Below are positions 62,301 through 64,000 of a stretch of 64,000 bases of DNA, one piece after another. Positions within the stretch are counted from its first letter, which is position 1. Each line of letters opens with the position of its first letter. The notes under the pieces were generated by a model. That model saw only the letters and a program-made list of their open reading frames with translations, did not search any database and was not told where the DNA came from. The DNA is taken from positions 117,519,002-117,583,001 of the forward strand of contig CM053276.1 of the NCBI GenBank assembly GCA_028583415.1, in the 5' to 3' direction. Origin of the DNA: Protea cynaroides (taxonomy: Eukaryota; Streptophyta; Magnoliopsida; Proteales; Proteaceae). The translations under genes were made by a program, and so were the position numbers.

Positions 62301-64000
62301 TCTTTGAAAATATGACGACATTCTACTGTTACATAAATACCTAATATATTTTCTAATGGATAATTAAATTATAATGTTGATGTGATCCCAAAATTTGTGG
62401 ATTATAACAGTTGACATTTTCGATAACTTCAACAATCTATATATATGGTTCCAATTTTTCATTGTTTTTTTATTTTTTATTTTTTATAATTTCAAACAGC
62501 TTTCGGTCTATTAAAAGAATATTTCAAAAGTAACATCATGATGTGGAGAAATATATATATATATATATATGTTTGGAGACTAGCTTGAAAATTGAAGGCA
62601 TGGCTAGATGATGACATACATCCATGCTATCAGATTTCAGACTACTACATTGGAATCACCTGTTCTTACCTGTTCTTCATATAGACCGGGTTCATTTTGA
62701 GAAGGACAGGCTCCCCCATGGCCATTCGAATTATCCATATCAGTTTCATCTCTTTGTCATTTTCTCAATAGTCAAACAAGCCGGTTTGATTTGATTGGCC
62801 TAGTTCTTACTTCAGAAATGAAAAAAACAAAGTGATAGGCATAAATGGACAGCACGCTTTGTAGCTATCTTTGATAAGAAAGAGATTGAAGAGAAAAGCA
62901 GAAGTCAAATCCTTCATTTCCGGTTAAACAAACACAAACATGTTCCCATGTTTAATTAGGTTATTAGAAAATTTTTTCTTTCTCTCCCCTAATTGGGAAT
63001 AATTCACCTGCATGTACTCTTTGTAGGATTCCATCACTCTTGATATGGTATAAGACCCACCACTAAAATGTAGAATCCATTGGATATGAATGGTGATGAA
63101 ATCCCATAGATAATACATGTATATGTAGGTGATCCGAACTCTATAGAATTTGATTTTTCATTCAGTGGCAAGAAATGGTTATCATAACCTTATTCTAATC
63201 TTTATCCATTGTAGGTATCAAAAAAAATTTAGCTGAAGATTAGCAAGAAACTAGATTAAAAAAAGAAAAGAATACAATGAACCCATGTCATAGTTGCTGA
63301 TAGCTTCGATGAAAAGTAAGCGAATATCCCATTTGTTCAGAACCGAATCCTCTCCTCCACGGCTCCCCGGCTCACCTCTCCAATGGTTGGAAGGGATGGG
63401 AGCCGGAGAGCCATAGAGGAGAGGATTTGGACGCCATTTGTTCCAACTTCATCCAAAATACGAACTAGAGAGAGAGAGAGAGATGGCTGTTCTGAGAACC
63501 TGATTCCAGAGTGGAAATTTACATGCACCTTTCACCTGATGAGCTACTTTTTACTTTTATACGATTGTGGTTAACTTGCAAAATGTCCAAACTCCAAAGA
63601 GCTAGTGAGAAAAAAAATAAAATTTAAGATGTAGTTGATTGGTTCAGGCTAATAATTTTATCTTTCGTGGCACAACAATATATACGGAAAACAGTTAAGA
63701 AAGAGTCTTTGTCAGTTTCTCATTAATCCTAGTTAGCTTGTTAGCATAAGCTCTCAATCCTTTAGAGTAATACATATATTATAAGTCAAAGAAGTCTGTT
63801 TGACTGGCTTAGATATTACGTGAGCTATGGAAATACTGAAAAATCTAAGTTATGGGGACATGATGGGGTTTCACATTTCATTAGATCTATCCACCAAAGT
63901 CTTCTACACTACATACTACATATATCTCATTCCATAAATGAAATATAGAGAGTTAACAGAATGACGAATCCATGAAAAACTATTGTGGCAAATCGAATTA
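59343..64000. other. Gene-poor right end
   Basis: No supported gene. AT-rich sequence with a further short repeat ending ACAAACGGAACT near 60008 (same closing phrase as 10690-10704), T runs near 61252-61280, and AT microsatellites at 62248-62272 and 62553-62572. Confidence 0.5.
62135..62272. repeat. Short tandem repeats with (AT)n
   Basis: Three copies of (T)TCTGAATGATTTAGATTAA(C/T)AAA separated by AT-rich sequence, plus a repeated TATACACCTTCT(G/C)TCAA flank, ending in an AT microsatellite. Confidence 0.8.

Overview
This window is nuclear DNA from a flowering plant, probably a eudicot. It is AT-rich, the genes have many GT-AG introns (some of several kilobases), the encoded proteins belong to plant-specific families, and much of the rest is decayed LTR retrotransposon, Mutator-like, hAT-like and LINE sequence. 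I cannot name the species. There is no CRISPR array, operon or bacterial feature.

Layout. A small single-exon gene for an unrecognised plant protein lies at 2750-3115 (+). A class II (2-on-2) haemoglobin gene, GLB3-type, occupies 6068-14460 (-); its second intron is 7.6 kb and holds a coding-free LTR element with an internal inverted repeat, several tandem duplications and a LINE scrap. From 14.5 to 20 kb there are two hAT-like elements, one Mutator-like element with a perfect 9-bp target duplication, and an RTE-type LINE remnant. A LAMMER protein kinase gene (AFC3-type, 12 exons) lies at 20557-25173 (-).

From about 25.7 to 39.0 kb there is one large compound structure: two convergent copies of a roughly 0.9 kb sequence. 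The left copy was split by a Ty1/copia element (26426-33534), whose reverse transcriptase was itself split by a 2288-bp solo LTR. The right copy was split by a different 803-bp LTR. Between the arms lie a second Mutator-like element and an intron-bearing tRNA-like sequence.

A FRIGIDA-like gene (three exons) lies at 40299-46974 (+). A gene for a GET2/CAML-like ER membrane protein lies at 48904-58541 (-); its single 8.8 kb intron contains a full-length decayed copia element which in turn holds a third Mutator-like element. A possible BAHD acyltransferase fragment lies just upstream, and 59.3-64 kb is gene-poor.

The host genes are unrelated housekeeping or regulatory genes (haem protein, splicing-factor kinase, FRIGIDA-family regulator, tail-anchored protein insertion) and do not form a pathway. 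The main story is how intact genes were assembled around nested transposons. Exons were joined by eye from splice signals, reading phase and remembered family sequence; no transcript or database evidence was available.
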